DNA from: Promethearchaeota archaeon
GTDB lineage: Archaea; Asgardarchaeota; Lokiarchaeia; Sigyniarchaeales; Promethearchaeaceae
Direction: 5' to 3'
Assembly (NCBI GenBank): GCA_016933055.1
Contig: JAFGBS010000019.1
Coordinates: 62,001-126,000 of the forward strand
DNA length: 64,000 bases
The first letter of the stretch is position 1. Every line of letters starts with the position of its first letter. Below the pieces are notes generated by a model, which had not been told where the DNA came from, made no database searches, and saw only the letters and a program-made list of their open reading frames with translations. Shown here piece after piece: positions 8,296 to 17,483 of the stretch. Made by a program: the position numbers and the translations under genes.

Positions 8296-8803
8296 CATTT
8301 TTTTTTATTTTTTGCTTGATCTTCTTCACTATAGAGCTAATGTGGTTATTACTTACTTGGATGACATAATCTGCATATTTCTGGTATAATGGCTCACGGA
8401 ATCGGAACAAATTTCTGAAATTTTCGGTGTTATCCATTTCATATAAGGGTCGAGAGGCAGAGTGTTCAATTCGGTCAATAATCGTCTTGAAATCTGATTT
8501 AAGATAAATTATCATTCCGTTTTCAGATAAGAATTCCATGTTTTGCGGTTCCAAAATCACCCCTCCTCCTGTTGCAATAACTAGGTTTGATTTTTTCCTC
8601 AATTCTTTTGAAAGTAACCGTTCATGTTCTCGAAATGCATGTTCTCCTTGTTCTTGGAAGATTTGCTTAATTGACATATTCAATGTGGATTGAATCAATT
8701 CATCCATATCCACAAATTCCATACCTAATTCATCAGCTAACTTTTTTCCTATCGTAGATTTGCCTGAACCCATAAATCCGATCAAAATAACATTTAATTT
8801 CAT
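8288..8803 (-). CDS. aroK: Shikimate kinase (AroK/AroL type)
   Basis: The 171-residue P-loop kinase has Walker A GFMGSGKST, the shikimate-binding region DMDELIQ, the FREHERLLSKEL segment and the ATGGGVIL motif, all characteristic of bacterial-type shikimate kinase. It phosphorylates shikimate in aromatic amino acid synthesis. Many archaea use an unrelated GHMP-family shikimate kinase, so this form is worth noting. The ATG overlaps the stop of the upstream membrane-protein gene in an ATGA, which indicates translational coupling. aroE is on the opposite strand just beyond that gene, and aroD lies about 2.7 kb further on. Confidence 0.92.
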   Translation of the reverse strand: MKLNVILIGFMGSGKSTIGKKLADELGMEFVDMDELIQSTLNMSIKQIFQEQGEHAFREHERLLSKELRKKSNLVIATGGGVILEPQNMEFLSENGMIIYLKSDFKTIIDRIEHSASRPLYEMDNTENFRNLFRFREPLYQKYADYVIQVSNNHISSIVKKIKQKIKKNAK

Positions 8804-9324
8804 TTACTTTTCCCTTGTTTAGCATATACATTTCTGCGCACATGGAGAAAATCACGGATAGGGGGAGGAATGTCAAGTTTAGCTAGTTTAGTAGCGAGAT
8901 TATAAGCATCTTTGAATTGTCCTCGTTTTGCCAGTTCATCCATTTGCATTATTTTCGATGCTATGTCCTTATTACGTTCAAAATATTCTACAACCTCTTT
9001 CTCCCTTTGCTCTTTTATATCAATTAATTTTTTGCCAGAAAAGGGAATTTTTTGTTGAGATTTCTTCTTCATCATTCGACCAATAACACGTAGGGCTTGC
9101 CCCGATACTAACACTCCCATGAGAATACCAAATAATACCCAGTTAAATCTTGACCCTAAAGTAATTGTAATTATTAAAATGCAAATAGCTGCGATTCCTG
9201 TAACAAACCAGCCTGAATAGATTAAAAATTTTCCCCACCGCTGCAATTTAGCGCGCTGTTTTTCCGTATTTAATCCGTATTCTGAAAATGCATTCTCGTT
9301 TAATTGTTTCCTTGAATTCATCAC
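8800..9324 (-). CDS. Hypothetical two-TM protein upstream of aroK
   Basis: The 174-residue product has a charged N-terminus and a hydrophobic hairpin at about residues 32-58 and 62-83. The remaining 90 residues form a hydrophilic helical tail (IKEQREKEVVEYFERNKDIASKI... LAKRGQFKDAYNLATKLAKL) that looks like one or two TPR-like helix pairs. It probably sits in the membrane with the tail in the cytoplasm. Its stop overlaps the aroK start by four bases, so the two share a transcript, but nothing ties it to shikimate metabolism. The family is not recognised. Confidence 0.6.
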   Translation of the reverse strand: MMNSRKQLNENAFSEYGLNTEKQRAKLQRWGKFLIYSGWFVTGIAAICILIITITLGSRFNWVLFGILMGVLVSGQALRVIGRMMKKKSQQKIPFSGKKLIDIKEQREKEVVEYFERNKDIASKIMQMDELAKRGQFKDAYNLATKLAKLDIPPPIRDFLHVRRNVYAKQGKSK

Positions 9325-9330
9325 ACTACG

Positions 9331-9342
9331 GGTACATTAAAT
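9331..9342 (+). promoter_or_regulatory. TATA-like promoter element for aroE
   Basis: An A/T-rich box, tacattaaatat, lies about 26-37 bases before the aroE ATG at 9368. This is the spacing expected for an archaeal TATA box driving a leaderless transcript. The same 43-bp gap must also hold the promoter of the divergent membrane-protein gene. Confidence 0.4.
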
Positions 9343-9367
9343 ATGCACGATATTATAACTTATACCT

Positions 9368-10249
9368 ATGGAAGATCATACCTCAAAATCGTATTCAACA
9401 TTTTATTTAATCGGGAATCCGGTGGCACACTCAATCTCCCCTCAAATTTTTAATGCTTTATTCGAACATTTTCATTTGCCTTATAATTACACAAAAATGC
9501 TTGTGACCTCTCAAAAACTACCAGATATACTCAATACATTTAAAAAACAAGGTATAATTGGATTTAATGTCACTATACCCCTTAAGAACACAATAATGGA
9601 TTATTTGGACGAGATTTCTCCAATTGCAAAGAAAATTGGAGCGGTAAATTCAGTTAAAATACAAAATGGACGAACCATTGGAACGAATACGGATATCCAA
9701 GGAATACAGAATAGTTTTGAGCAAGCAGGTTATGTGCATCAAGTAAATCAGCAAGTCGTACTTGTTGGTAGTGGTGGAGCTGCATATGCAGCCGCATCTT
9801 ATTTGTCCAATTATACAACTACTCTTTCTATCATAAACCGCACCTTAGAAAATGCAGAAAATTTAAGAAGGAATATGGTATCCCATCCCGAAAATAAAGT
9901 AAAAATTACTTGCTATCCACTACATTGCCCTCAAGAAGAATCGATTCTAGAATCCGCAGATCTCATTATAAATGCCACACCTATTGGAATGTGGCCTCAA
10001 TCTGATTATGATCCCATTGATGGGTATATCCCGAAACAAAACCAATGGGTGTTTGATATGGTATATAATCCTATCGAAACCAAATTACTTCGTAAATCGA
10101 AATTAAATGGAGCTAAAACCATATCTGGATTAGATATGCTTATATATCAAGCAGCAGAAGCATTCAGATGGTGGATTGATTGGGTGCCCAATATTGAATT
10201 AATGAAACATGTCGCTGTACAAAACTTATCTATTATTTCTTCAGAATGA
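9368..10249 (+). CDS. aroE: Shikimate 5-dehydrogenase
   Basis: The 293-residue enzyme has the AroE layout. HSISPQIFN binds substrate, NVTIPLKN contains the catalytic Lys, GAVNSV and GTNTDIQG hold the conserved Asn/Asp, and GSGGAAYAA is the NADP-binding turn followed by INRTLENA. ISGLDMLIYQAAEAF near the C-terminus is also typical. It reduces 3-dehydroshikimate to shikimate. It faces aroK across a short divergent region with the membrane-protein gene and converges on the DRG GTPase gene with a 17-bp overlap. With aroD and aroK it gives three successive shikimate-pathway steps within 4 kb. Confidence is high. Confidence 0.93.
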   Translation: MEDHTSKSYSTFYLIGNPVAHSISPQIFNALFEHFHLPYNYTKMLVTSQKLPDILNTFKKQGIIGFNVTIPLKNTIMDYLDEISPIAKKIGAVNSVKIQNGRTIGTNTDIQGIQNSFEQAGYVHQVNQQVVLVGSGGAAYAAASYLSNYTTTLSIINRTLENAENLRRNMVSHPENKVKITCYPLHCPQEESILESADLIINATPIGMWPQSDYDPIDGYIPKQNQWVFDMVYNPIETKLLRKSKLNGAKTISGLDMLIYQAAEAFRWWIDWVPNIELMKHVAVQNLSIISSE

Positions 10250-11363
10250 TAGTGATTTCATCTCCATCCATCATTTCATGGTCCATCCGAATAAAGCGTT
10301 GACCAGGATGTTTGGAACTGGGTCCCCAAATCTGGGCGTATTTGTACAAGCGAACGAAATCTTTATGGATCTTTATACACACATCTTCAATGGTACTATG
10401 TTTTTTTAGAACCATTGGGTCATTATAATCCGCTTTTTTTCCAGGAGGACGATTATATACACGGATAAGTTCTAATTTTTCAAATATTTCAGATCGAAGT
10501 TCGTCAATGTTTCGTTTCTCCAAAGCACTGACGGTCACGTAATCCGTATCCGGTAATAATTGAGGAACTCGTCTCAATTCTTCCTTACTGGCAAGATCTA
10601 CTTTATTAATAATAACAAATTCTCGGATATAATTTCGGTTCCCTTGAATTCCATCAATAAATTCATCGGGAGTTAGATCTTCATAGAGATATACTCCTGC
10701 ATTTCTCTTTTTATACTCATACATCATAGTCTTAATTAAATCTTCATCGAGAACAGACTGTTTAACTTGACTCGTTATTCCTATTCCACCTTTTTGCCGA
10801 GGGCGAATTTCCATCCGAGGGGGGGATTTATTCAATCGAATACCTACATTATATAATTCTTGCCGTATTATATCAAGTTCTTCCGTATTCAATTTTCCAT
10901 CCTCTTGAAAGCAAATGATAATCAGAATCAGATCTGCGGTACGAACCACTCCAAGGATTTCCTTTCCCCTTCCCTTTCCTTGTGCGGCGCCTAAAATAAT
11001 ACCTGGTAAATCAATAAGTTGGATTCGAGCTCCTTTAATTTCCATCATGCCGGGTATGGCTGTTAGGGTCGTGAAATCGTAAGAAGCTACTTTTGAATCC
11101 GTTCTGCCTTCGGTTAATTCATTTAGAAGAGAAGATTTTCCCACACTGGGAAATCCAATAAATGCAACTTGAGCATCCCCTGTTTTTTTTATCCCAAAAC
11201 CAGAACCGCCCCCCTTTTTCGAACTGGTTATCTCCACTAATTGCTGTCGTAATTTAGACAATTGTGCCTTGATATATACAATGGACTTCATTGTGTGTTT
11301 GTTTGGGGCGGTTTTCTCTAAACGTTCCTCAAGTTCTGCGATTTTCTCTTCTACTTTACTCAA
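10233..11363 (-). CDS. DRG-family GTPase (Obg-related) with TGS domain
   Basis: The 376-residue GTPase has an N-terminal helical region (IAELEERLEKTAPNKHT), the P-loop GFPSVGKSSLLNEL, the switch region Thr within TTLTAIPG, DLPGI as G3, and NKVD as G4. A C-terminal TGS domain spans about residues 300-376. This is the archaeal/eukaryotic developmentally regulated GTP-binding protein family, which associates with ribosomes during translation. The start is TTG 11363; no ATG lies upstream in frame, and an AAGGT at a suitable distance upstream supports the TTG. Starting at the next Met, about residue 25, would remove the conserved N-terminal helix. Confidence 0.92.
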   Translation of the reverse strand: MSKVEEKIAELEERLEKTAPNKHTMKSIVYIKAQLSKLRQQLVEITSSKKGGGSGFGIKKTGDAQVAFIGFPSVGKSSLLNELTEGRTDSKVASYDFTTLTAIPGMMEIKGARIQLIDLPGIILGAAQGKGRGKEILGVVRTADLILIIICFQEDGKLNTEELDIIRQELYNVGIRLNKSPPRMEIRPRQKGGIGITSQVKQSVLDEDLIKTMMYEYKKRNAGVYLYEDLTPDEFIDGIQGNRNYIREFVIINKVDLASKEELRRVPQLLPDTDYVTVSALEKRNIDELRSEIFEKLELIRVYNRPPGKKADYNDPMVLKKHSTIEDVCIKIHKDFVRLYKYAQIWGPSSKHPGQRFIRMDHEMMDGDEITIILKK

Positions 11364-11459
11364 TTCAAATACCTTAATAACTCTTAAAAAAACCTTATAG
11401 AAAGTTAATTAATCGGAAAAATTAATATTTTCGATTCTTCCATGCAGATTCTGGTTTCC

Positions 11460-12170
11460 CTAGAGGAATTTTTGGATATCAGAGAGGTGAATTTGACCGG
11501 GAGCTGTCGGTTCCCCGATATATGCATAGGTATAGTTGCAACCATTCTTAATCGATTGAATTCGAGACATTTTACCGTCCTCTCCCATGCAAAAGCTAAT
11601 GAGCTTAAATCCCTTATCATGATATTTTTTGCAGAAATTCAGTACTGTATTCTGATCATCAGATGTTTTAGCCATGAAGACCATTTTTAGAATATTTTGA
11701 GGATCCGATGCAAAATGAGGCAGGAGCTGCAGAAAATATTCACATAACTCAGAAATAACGTCTAAGGAGGGTGTTTCCTCCCAATTATGATATGAATAAA
11801 TTATGGATACATGATTTTTAACAGCCAGATCCGCTAATTCTGTCAAAGGAATGAGCGGGATATTTGCATTTAAATCAATATAATCGGGTTGACACCTAAT
11901 TAGAGAGCGTAACTTCTGAAAGAGTAATGGATTATCTCCCATTGAACTATGATAGGCAAAAATCATCTTAAAATCATTATCTCTCAGATTTGTTTTTGCA
12001 TCTGCGATCAGGTTTCTTGTTAATTTCTCTCTTAGAAAATCAAAACGTATCTCGATACAAGAAATACCTAAATCTAATTTTCTTAAATTAAATAATTCCT
12101 CATAAAATTGGGCTTTAGAATAAAATGGGATTGAAATTATTACTTTTTTCATAAAATGGGATAGATCCAT
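11460..12170 (-). CDS. aroD: 3-Dehydroquinate dehydratase, type I
   Basis: The 236-residue protein has the class I dehydroquinase pattern: IISIPF at the first strand, a conserved His in IYSYHNWEETP, the Schiff-base Lys in MVFMAKTSDD, FCMGEDGKMSRI, and a C-terminal TAPGQI. It dehydrates 3-dehydroquinate to 3-dehydroshikimate. GAGGT just upstream of ATG 12170 supports that start over the internal ATG at 12152. It follows the aminotransferase gene by 35 bp and is probably in the same operon. Type I enzymes are usual in archaea. Confidence 0.92.
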   Translation of the reverse strand: MDLSHFMKKVIISIPFYSKAQFYEELFNLRKLDLGISCIEIRFDFLREKLTRNLIADAKTNLRDNDFKMIFAYHSSMGDNPLLFQKLRSLIRCQPDYIDLNANIPLIPLTELADLAVKNHVSIIYSYHNWEETPSLDVISELCEYFLQLLPHFASDPQNILKMVFMAKTSDDQNTVLNFCKKYHDKGFKLISFCMGEDGKMSRIQSIKNGCNYTYAYIGEPTAPGQIHLSDIQKFL

Positions 12171-12205
12171 GACAAACCTCTATTGTTTTGGGTTGACACC
12201 TACAC

Positions 12206-13522
12206 TTATTGGTCTTTCCGTTTATGCTCAAATTCTAAAAATAATCGAGCAAACAATTCAGGAACTAACTTCATTCGTTGAGGGGTTTCTACATACGCAA
12301 TTCGCATTTGAGTATTTCCCGGATTGCGTTCACCTATTTCAGAGCTATAGAATCCTTTCATAGGTGCAACTAATAGTGTATAATCTGTGTCATCTAAAGT
12401 AACTTTACCCTCCTTAGTACAATACATCACGAAATCTGTCGCATTAAAACCAGGTTTCGCAATATTTCGAACGTCCACGACAGAATATATGGCAGCATCT
12501 GGACTAGATATGATAACACCGGGAAGCATTTCATGAAATTCATCTTGAAGATTCCCCCCTATTTCTTGGTAATATTTGCGCTGTTTCGAAAACCACTGCT
12601 GTAATCGATCATGGGGTTCGTGAGCAAGTCCACCAAATACATATTGAGCAATTGCGGGGGGGCACAAATTCGCAGTTGCTTCAAATACTGCCTTTTCATG
12701 GAATTCATAATTATCCGTTATTAATGCGCCAATTCTAAGACCACATGCATTCCACACTTTAGAGGTAGTCTCGATACTGATTCTTCTCCCTAGGATACCC
12801 GGTACCTCTTTTTCGGTAAGTCCCCATATACTAGAGGCACGTCCTTTTGTATAATATAATTCTCGGTAGGCTTCATCTGAAACCATCCATAGATTATGTT
12901 TCACACACAACTTAGCCAGTTCGACCATGCTTAAGTGATCATAAAATTGACCTGCGGGATTATCATAGGGAATCACCACTAATGCGCCTGGATTATGAAT
13001 TCGCATCATCTCATCAATAACCGAATACTCGGGTAATGTAAATTTGCCATTTTCCTGGAGAATTCGCCTTATTTTTACACTTTGTCTTCCTGTTCGCTTT
13101 ACCATTGAAATGTAATTTGTGTAAACGGGTTCAATTACCATTAAAGGACTCTCTTTCGATCCTGCCGGTCCACAACATCCTAAAACCACTAATTCCATTG
13201 CACCGCTTCCACCGTCAGTAATCATAGAATACAGATGATTGGTATCAAATCCCGAAGCTGCTATCACATTTAAAAATGCCTTATTGGTTTCTTCTGATCC
13301 TACGGTGGGTGTATATCTCACTACCCCTTCTCGAAATGGACTGCTTTCACTTGTAATATTTCTTATTCGTTTTTGCATAGCTGGATGCATTGGAAGACTT
13401 ACGTTTCCAATTGCGACATCTATCGCGTCTACTTTGTCTTCTCGTTTCTGAAATTCGATTTGAGCACACCGAATATCAGATGGTAGTCGGCTTTTAAAAT
13501 GCTTAGAAAGTATTGGATCCAT
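12206..13522 (-). CDS. Class I/II aminotransferase
   Basis: The 438-residue PLP-dependent fold-type I enzyme shows the conserved Asn in VVIPYDNPAGQFY, Asp in VSDEAYRELYY, the PLP Lys in ETTSKVWNACGLRIG, and a C-terminal Arg in MRIAYVETP. The N-terminal segment (IDVAIGNVSLPMHPAMQKRI) matches aspartate/aromatic aminotransferases. Co-transcription with aroD suggests a role in phenylalanine or tyrosine transamination, but aspartate or alanine are also possible. The open frame begins at TTG 13528; ATG 13522 is preferred. Its Lys and aromatic active-site residues appear intact. Confidence 0.85.
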   Translation of the reverse strand: MDPILSKHFKSRLPSDIRCAQIEFQKREDKVDAIDVAIGNVSLPMHPAMQKRIRNITSESSPFREGVVRYTPTVGSEETNKAFLNVIAASGFDTNHLYSMITDGGSGAMELVVLGCCGPAGSKESPLMVIEPVYTNYISMVKRTGRQSVKIRRILQENGKFTLPEYSVIDEMMRIHNPGALVVIPYDNPAGQFYDHLSMVELAKLCVKHNLWMVSDEAYRELYYTKGRASSIWGLTEKEVPGILGRRISIETTSKVWNACGLRIGALITDNYEFHEKAVFEATANLCPPAIAQYVFGGLAHEPHDRLQQWFSKQRKYYQEIGGNLQDEFHEMLPGVIISSPDAAIYSVVDVRNIAKPGFNATDFVMYCTKEGKVTLDDTDYTLLVAPMKGFYSSEIGERNPGNTQMRIAYVETPQRMKLVPELFARLFLEFEHKRKDQ

Positions 13523-13528
13523 GTTCAA

Positions 13529-13936
13529 CTATAGCATTTCGAGAATTAAAAAAATAATGAATCGAATCCTTTCCAGCTAGAGAGGTTTAACTCTGCAATG
13601 ATGTACCCCAACTGCGATTCTCACTTTTGTAAATCCTCTATGATTTTGGAGTTTTTCCAAGAAATTTATCGATTTATAAAACAAAGCCGCACTTTTTTCA
13701 TCTGGGAATCAAATTCTCCTTATTTCTACCATCGGGTATAACAATAGAATCTGAAAATAAATACTAAAACCCTCCTTTTCCATGATCAAGTAGGAAGGAT
13801 GGATTTCGACTAAAATCATCGGGTATTCATAAATGACGAGGAAAAAATTACTGATAATACTCTATTAGCATTGCAGTTAAATATTCCAGATTAGTAGGCT
13901 ATGTATTACTTTTATTGTTGAATAGTAGGTTATTGT
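13529..13936. other. Intergenic region between divergent aminotransferase and iorA
   Basis: About 400 bases without a convincing gene. It contains A/T-rich boxes that could serve both divergent promoters, including gttaaatattcc near 13877-13888 upstream of iorA. I saw no tRNA, repeat or strong hairpin. Confidence 0.4.
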
Positions 13937-15877
13937 ATGAGTAAATCAAAATTTCCTATTTTAGGAGATGCGGGAACTGAAGAGATTCTAATTGGAAATG
14001 AAGCTTTTGTGCGTGGTATGTATGAAGCGGGAGTAGAAGTTGCCGCTGCCTATCCGGGGTCTCCAACTTCTGAGATTGGTGTCACCTTATCCGCAATATC
14101 TGAAGAATCTGGAATATATTTTGAATTCTCTACAAATGAGAAAGTAGCCCTGGAACTGGCGGCTAGTGCTTCAATTGGAGGAGTACCAGCATGTACATTC
14201 ATGAAAAGTGTAGGATTGAATGTTGCATCAGATAGTTTTGTACAGCTTAGCAAGTTCACATTAAAAGGTGGATTAGTTATCATTCTTGGAGATGATCCTG
14301 GCCCACATTCTAGTCAGAATGAACAAGATAATCGGTACTATGCACGGCTGGCTAAAGTTCCTTTGCTGGAACCGAGTAATTCTCAAGAGGCAAAAGACAT
14401 GATAGTATTTGCAATGGAATTATCACAGAAATGGAAAATGCCTGTGGTGATTCGGTCGACTACACGCATCTGTCATGGAACAGGAATGGTAAAATTTGGC
14501 GCAAAGAAGTCGAGCATTATTGAAAAGAAATTTGAACCCGATTTAGAGGGAGGATACATTCCTCTACCTGGAACTTTGCGACCGCTGCGAATTAAATCAC
14601 TGAATAACTTGAAAAAATGGGAAAAACTTGCTAATGAAGGTGCTTTAATAGAAGAAGTCAAAGTGGGGGATGGAGAATCTCAGATCGGAATCATTACAAG
14701 CGGTCACACATTTGCAGCTACGCTTTCGGCTTTACGAATTCTTGGAGTAAGCGCAACAATCTTGAAGTTAGGAATTGTATATCCTTTGCCCATGAATAAA
14801 ATTGTAGACTTTTTGCAACGGTTTAAGAAGGTAAAAATTCTTGAAGAATTGGATCCTTTCCTTGAAGATTTGATAAAAGTAGGTCTGTATGAAAGAAAAA
14901 TCACCGGGATTACATTACTAGGGAAATCTTCAGAAGAATATGAGTTTGAAGAAGAAGAATGGCTTGGGGAATATGACACCACGAGGTTAGTCACCATGTT
15001 AGCCAAGATCTTAGATATAAAGAATCCAATCGATTTTTTAAAGTCAGAAATAGAAGTTCCAGCAAGACCCCCTCAATTATGTCCTGGATGTGGTCACCGA
15101 ACAAGCTTTATGAGTGCTAAAGAAGTGATTGAAGAAAGAAGTGGATTCTCAATGGCAGATATAGGTTGTTATTCCCTTGGATACTTACCCCCCTATAATC
15201 AAGGGCTTGTATTATATTCTATGGGATCTGGAGTCCCTTCAACCTCTGGTATGAGCAAAGCATTACCTGCAACTCCTCTGATGTCTTTTATTGGTGATAG
15301 TACACTGTTTCATGCTGGACTTCCTGGAATAATTAACGCCGTTTGGAATAGACATAAACAAGTACTTATGGTTATGGATAATGGCATCACTGCCATGACG
15401 GGCCATCAGCCTAATCCTAATACTGGTAAAAAATCCCTTGGAGCTCCCTTAACTGGAAAATATATGAACCAGAAATCAATGAGTATAGACTCTATTCTTG
15501 AAGGAATTGGCGTAAAATTCATTAAGCGAGTACCTGCCTATGACCAGAAACAAGTAACAAATGCATTAAATGAAGCGTTCGACTTTGCGGAGAAGAATAA
15601 TACGCTTGCAGTAGTCATACAAGAAGAACCATGTGCCTTAATGCGATCTTCCGCAGAAAGACGTGCTGGTACTCTGGCTAATCCATTTTACATCGATCAT
15701 GCAATTTGTCGAAATATACAAAGATGCTTAACGGAGTTCGCTTGTCCTGCAATAGAGGAAATTGATGAGAAAGTCGAGATAAATGTTGATTTGTGCATTG
15801 GCTGTGGATGTTGTGTGCAAAATTGTCCTTTAATCGAGAAACCAATAAAACAGATGGAGGATTTCAAACGAGTTTAA
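13937..15877 (+). CDS. iorA: Indolepyruvate:ferredoxin oxidoreductase, alpha subunit
   Basis: The 646-residue protein has the pyruvate:ferredoxin-oxidoreductase-type pyrimidine domain (AAAYPGSPTSEIG... FEFSTNEKVALE) at the N-terminus. A TPP-binding domain at about residues 400-560 contains CPGCGHR and GDSTLFHAGL...VMDNG. The C-terminus carries iron-sulfur motifs. It oxidatively decarboxylates aryl-pyruvates from aromatic amino acids and passes electrons to ferredoxin. The last cluster motif CIGCGCCVQNC (about 620-630) is complete. The preceding one reads CRNIQRCLTEFAC (about 591-603), and its second Cys position is Ile. iorB follows after one base. Confidence 0.95.
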   Translation: MSKSKFPILGDAGTEEILIGNEAFVRGMYEAGVEVAAAYPGSPTSEIGVTLSAISEESGIYFEFSTNEKVALELAASASIGGVPACTFMKSVGLNVASDSFVQLSKFTLKGGLVIILGDDPGPHSSQNEQDNRYYARLAKVPLLEPSNSQEAKDMIVFAMELSQKWKMPVVIRSTTRICHGTGMVKFGAKKSSIIEKKFEPDLEGGYIPLPGTLRPLRIKSLNNLKKWEKLANEGALIEEVKVGDGESQIGIITSGHTFAATLSALRILGVSATILKLGIVYPLPMNKIVDFLQRFKKVKILEELDPFLEDLIKVGLYERKITGITLLGKSSEEYEFEEEEWLGEYDTTRLVTMLAKILDIKNPIDFLKSEIEVPARPPQLCPGCGHRTSFMSAKEVIEERSGFSMADIGCYSLGYLPPYNQGLVLYSMGSGVPSTSGMSKALPATPLMSFIGDSTLFHAGLPGIINAVWNRHKQVLMVMDNGITAMTGHQPNPNTGKKSLGAPLTGKYMNQKSMSIDSILEGIGVKFIKRVPAYDQKQVTNALNEAFDFAEKNNTLAVVIQEEPCALMRSSAERRAGTLANPFYIDHAICRNIQRCLTEFACPAIEEIDEKVEINVDLCIGCGCCVQNCPLIEKPIKQMEDFKRV

Positions 15878-15887
15878 AGTGATTATT

Positions 15888-16496
15888 ATGTCAAAAGACA
15901 GACTAAAAGTCCATATCAGTGGGATGGGGGGTCAAGGTGTTGGGGCTACGAGCAGGATTCTAACCTATGCATCCCAATTAGCGGGATTATCTGTAAGCTC
16001 CATGGAAACTCATGGATTAGCACAAAGAGGAGGGGTTGTGGTGAGTGATATCGCTATCGGTTATGGTAGGGAATCTCCATTATGTGCAAATGGAGAAGCT
16101 GACGTCTTACTAACTCTTGAGGCATTAGAAGCACTTAGATCGATGGTCAAACTCCGTAAAGATGGAATAGCAGTTGTGAATACCACAAAATATCAACCTC
16201 TATCTGTCAGGATAAGTAGAGGAGAAGTAAAATATCCAACACTTGAGGAAATAAAGCAAGAATTGAAAAAACGAACTCCCAATGTAATAATGGTGGATGC
16301 TGACAAGACTGCTAGAAACCTTGGCATATCTTTAGCTATGAACGTTGTTCTTATCGGTGCATTATGTGCGAATACAGATATTCTACCTTTTACTGAAGAA
16401 CAGTTAAAAGAAGCTATCAAAGCAAAAATACCACAGAAATTTGTTGGAGTGAATATGGCAGCTTTTAGTAAAGGAAAGGAAACAAAAATTTCCTAA
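15888..16496 (+). CDS. iorB: Indolepyruvate:ferredoxin oxidoreductase, beta subunit
   Basis: The roughly 202-residue protein begins with the gamma-domain signature VHISGMGGQGVGATSRIL and continues with SSMETHGLAQRGGVVVSDI, both standard for the small subunit of 2-oxoacid:ferredoxin oxidoreductases. It pairs with IorA in the cytoplasmic complex that degrades aromatic amino acids through their 2-oxo acids. GTG 15879 is in frame, but ATG 15888 gives the usual N-terminus and lies within the same coupling distance of the iorA stop. The pair suggests amino-acid fermentation alongside the acyl-CoA synthetase subunit at 1385-2821. Confidence 0.94.
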   Translation: MSKDRLKVHISGMGGQGVGATSRILTYASQLAGLSVSSMETHGLAQRGGVVVSDIAIGYGRESPLCANGEADVLLTLEALEALRSMVKLRKDGIAVVNTTKYQPLSVRISRGEVKYPTLEEIKQELKKRTPNVIMVDADKTARNLGISLAMNVVLIGALCANTDILPFTEEQLKEAIKAKIPQKFVGVNMAAFSKGKETKIS

Positions 16497-16636
16497 TATT
16501 TTATCATATTAATTTTTAATTCCCCAATCTCTCTTCCTAAATCTGAGATCCATGAAAATTTGAACTCATTTTCTTCTTTTCTCAAATAATGATATTTTGT
16601 ATTAAAAAAAAATGTAAGAAAATTTCGACTTAAGGT

Positions 16637-17305
16637 TTAATCATGTTTGATTTTTTTGTGGCACAACCACCAATCATAACATTCAAATTCCCCTTTCTTT
16701 GCCGCTTCGAGTCTTTTCTTCGCAGTCTCGACATCTCTTGCGGGTGGTACTATTACATGATCCCCAACAAGTTCACTATTTGGCCAGTTTGCAGGGATGG
16801 CTACATTCTCTTTATCCGCAATTTGGAGGATCTTCACGATTCTGAGAATTTCTGACATATTTCTACCGATCTCTTGTGGATAGTACAGAATAATTCGAAT
16901 TTTTCCCTCAGTATCCATGATAAAGACTGCTCGAACGGTACTGGCTCCTTTGTTTGGGTGTACCATACCGAGTTTTTTAGCAACGTCCCCATGGTCTGCA
17001 ATAATCGGAAATGAGATTTCCATATCTAGATTTTCCTTAATCCACTCTCCCCACTTCATATGACTGTAAACTTGGTCTATACTTAACCCAATTAATTCAC
17101 AATTCAATTTCTTGAATTCCGGATACAATTTTGCAAATGAGTAAAATTCCGTAGTACAGACCGGAGTATAATCTGCAGGGTGACTGAACAGTACAAAATA
17201 CTTTCCCTTGTAGTGCTCTGGTAACTTCAACACTCCGTGTGTCGTCGTAACCGTCATATCCGGTAGCATATCCCCAATTAACGGCATTGATATATTTTCA
17301 TCCAT
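16637..17305 (-). CDS. Peroxiredoxin (Prx6-like archaeal type)
   Basis: The roughly 222-residue thiol peroxidase has the peroxidatic Cys in [14 protein letters not shown] and the supporting Arg in [10 protein letters not shown]. The long C-terminal domain ends with [11 protein letters not shown], and its Cys matches the resolving-Cys region of archaeal Prx6-type enzymes. It reduces hydrogen peroxide and organic peroxides. GTG 17314 and ATG 17305 are both possible starts; ATG is given. It stands alone, consistent with a separately regulated stress gene. A helix-turn region [18 protein letters not shown] is also family-typical. Confidence 0.93.
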   Translation of the reverse strand: MDENISMPLIGDMLPDMTVTTTHGVLKLPEHYKGKYFVLFSHPADYTPVCTTEFYSFAKLYPEFKKLNCELIGLSIDQVYSHMKWGEWIKENLDMEISFPIIADHGDVAKKLGMVHPNKGASTVRAVFIMDTEGKIRIILYYPQEIGRNMSEILRIVKILQIADKENVAIPANWPNSELVGDHVIVPPARDVETAKKRLEAAKKGEFECYDWWLCHKKIKHD

Positions 17306-17483
17306 ATTTTTCACTTTGTAATTTAGTTAAATTGTTTCACAGCTGTATAAGCTTCGAATAGTGTATAGCTCAAGCTAATAAAAAGGATGATCCTTAGAAA
17401 ATAAAATGCGGATAAAAAAAATATGGGATTTTCCCGTTGGTTTCTCCGATGTTTACTTATAAAAGAAAAAATAGATCTTTAAT

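Noticed and set aside
13529..13936. tRNA gene in the long gaps
   Set aside because: I looked for T-arm and cloverleaf patterns in the gaps at 13529-13936, 26214-26531, 32542-33233 and 47772-48598 and found none. A covariance-model search could still find a divergent one.
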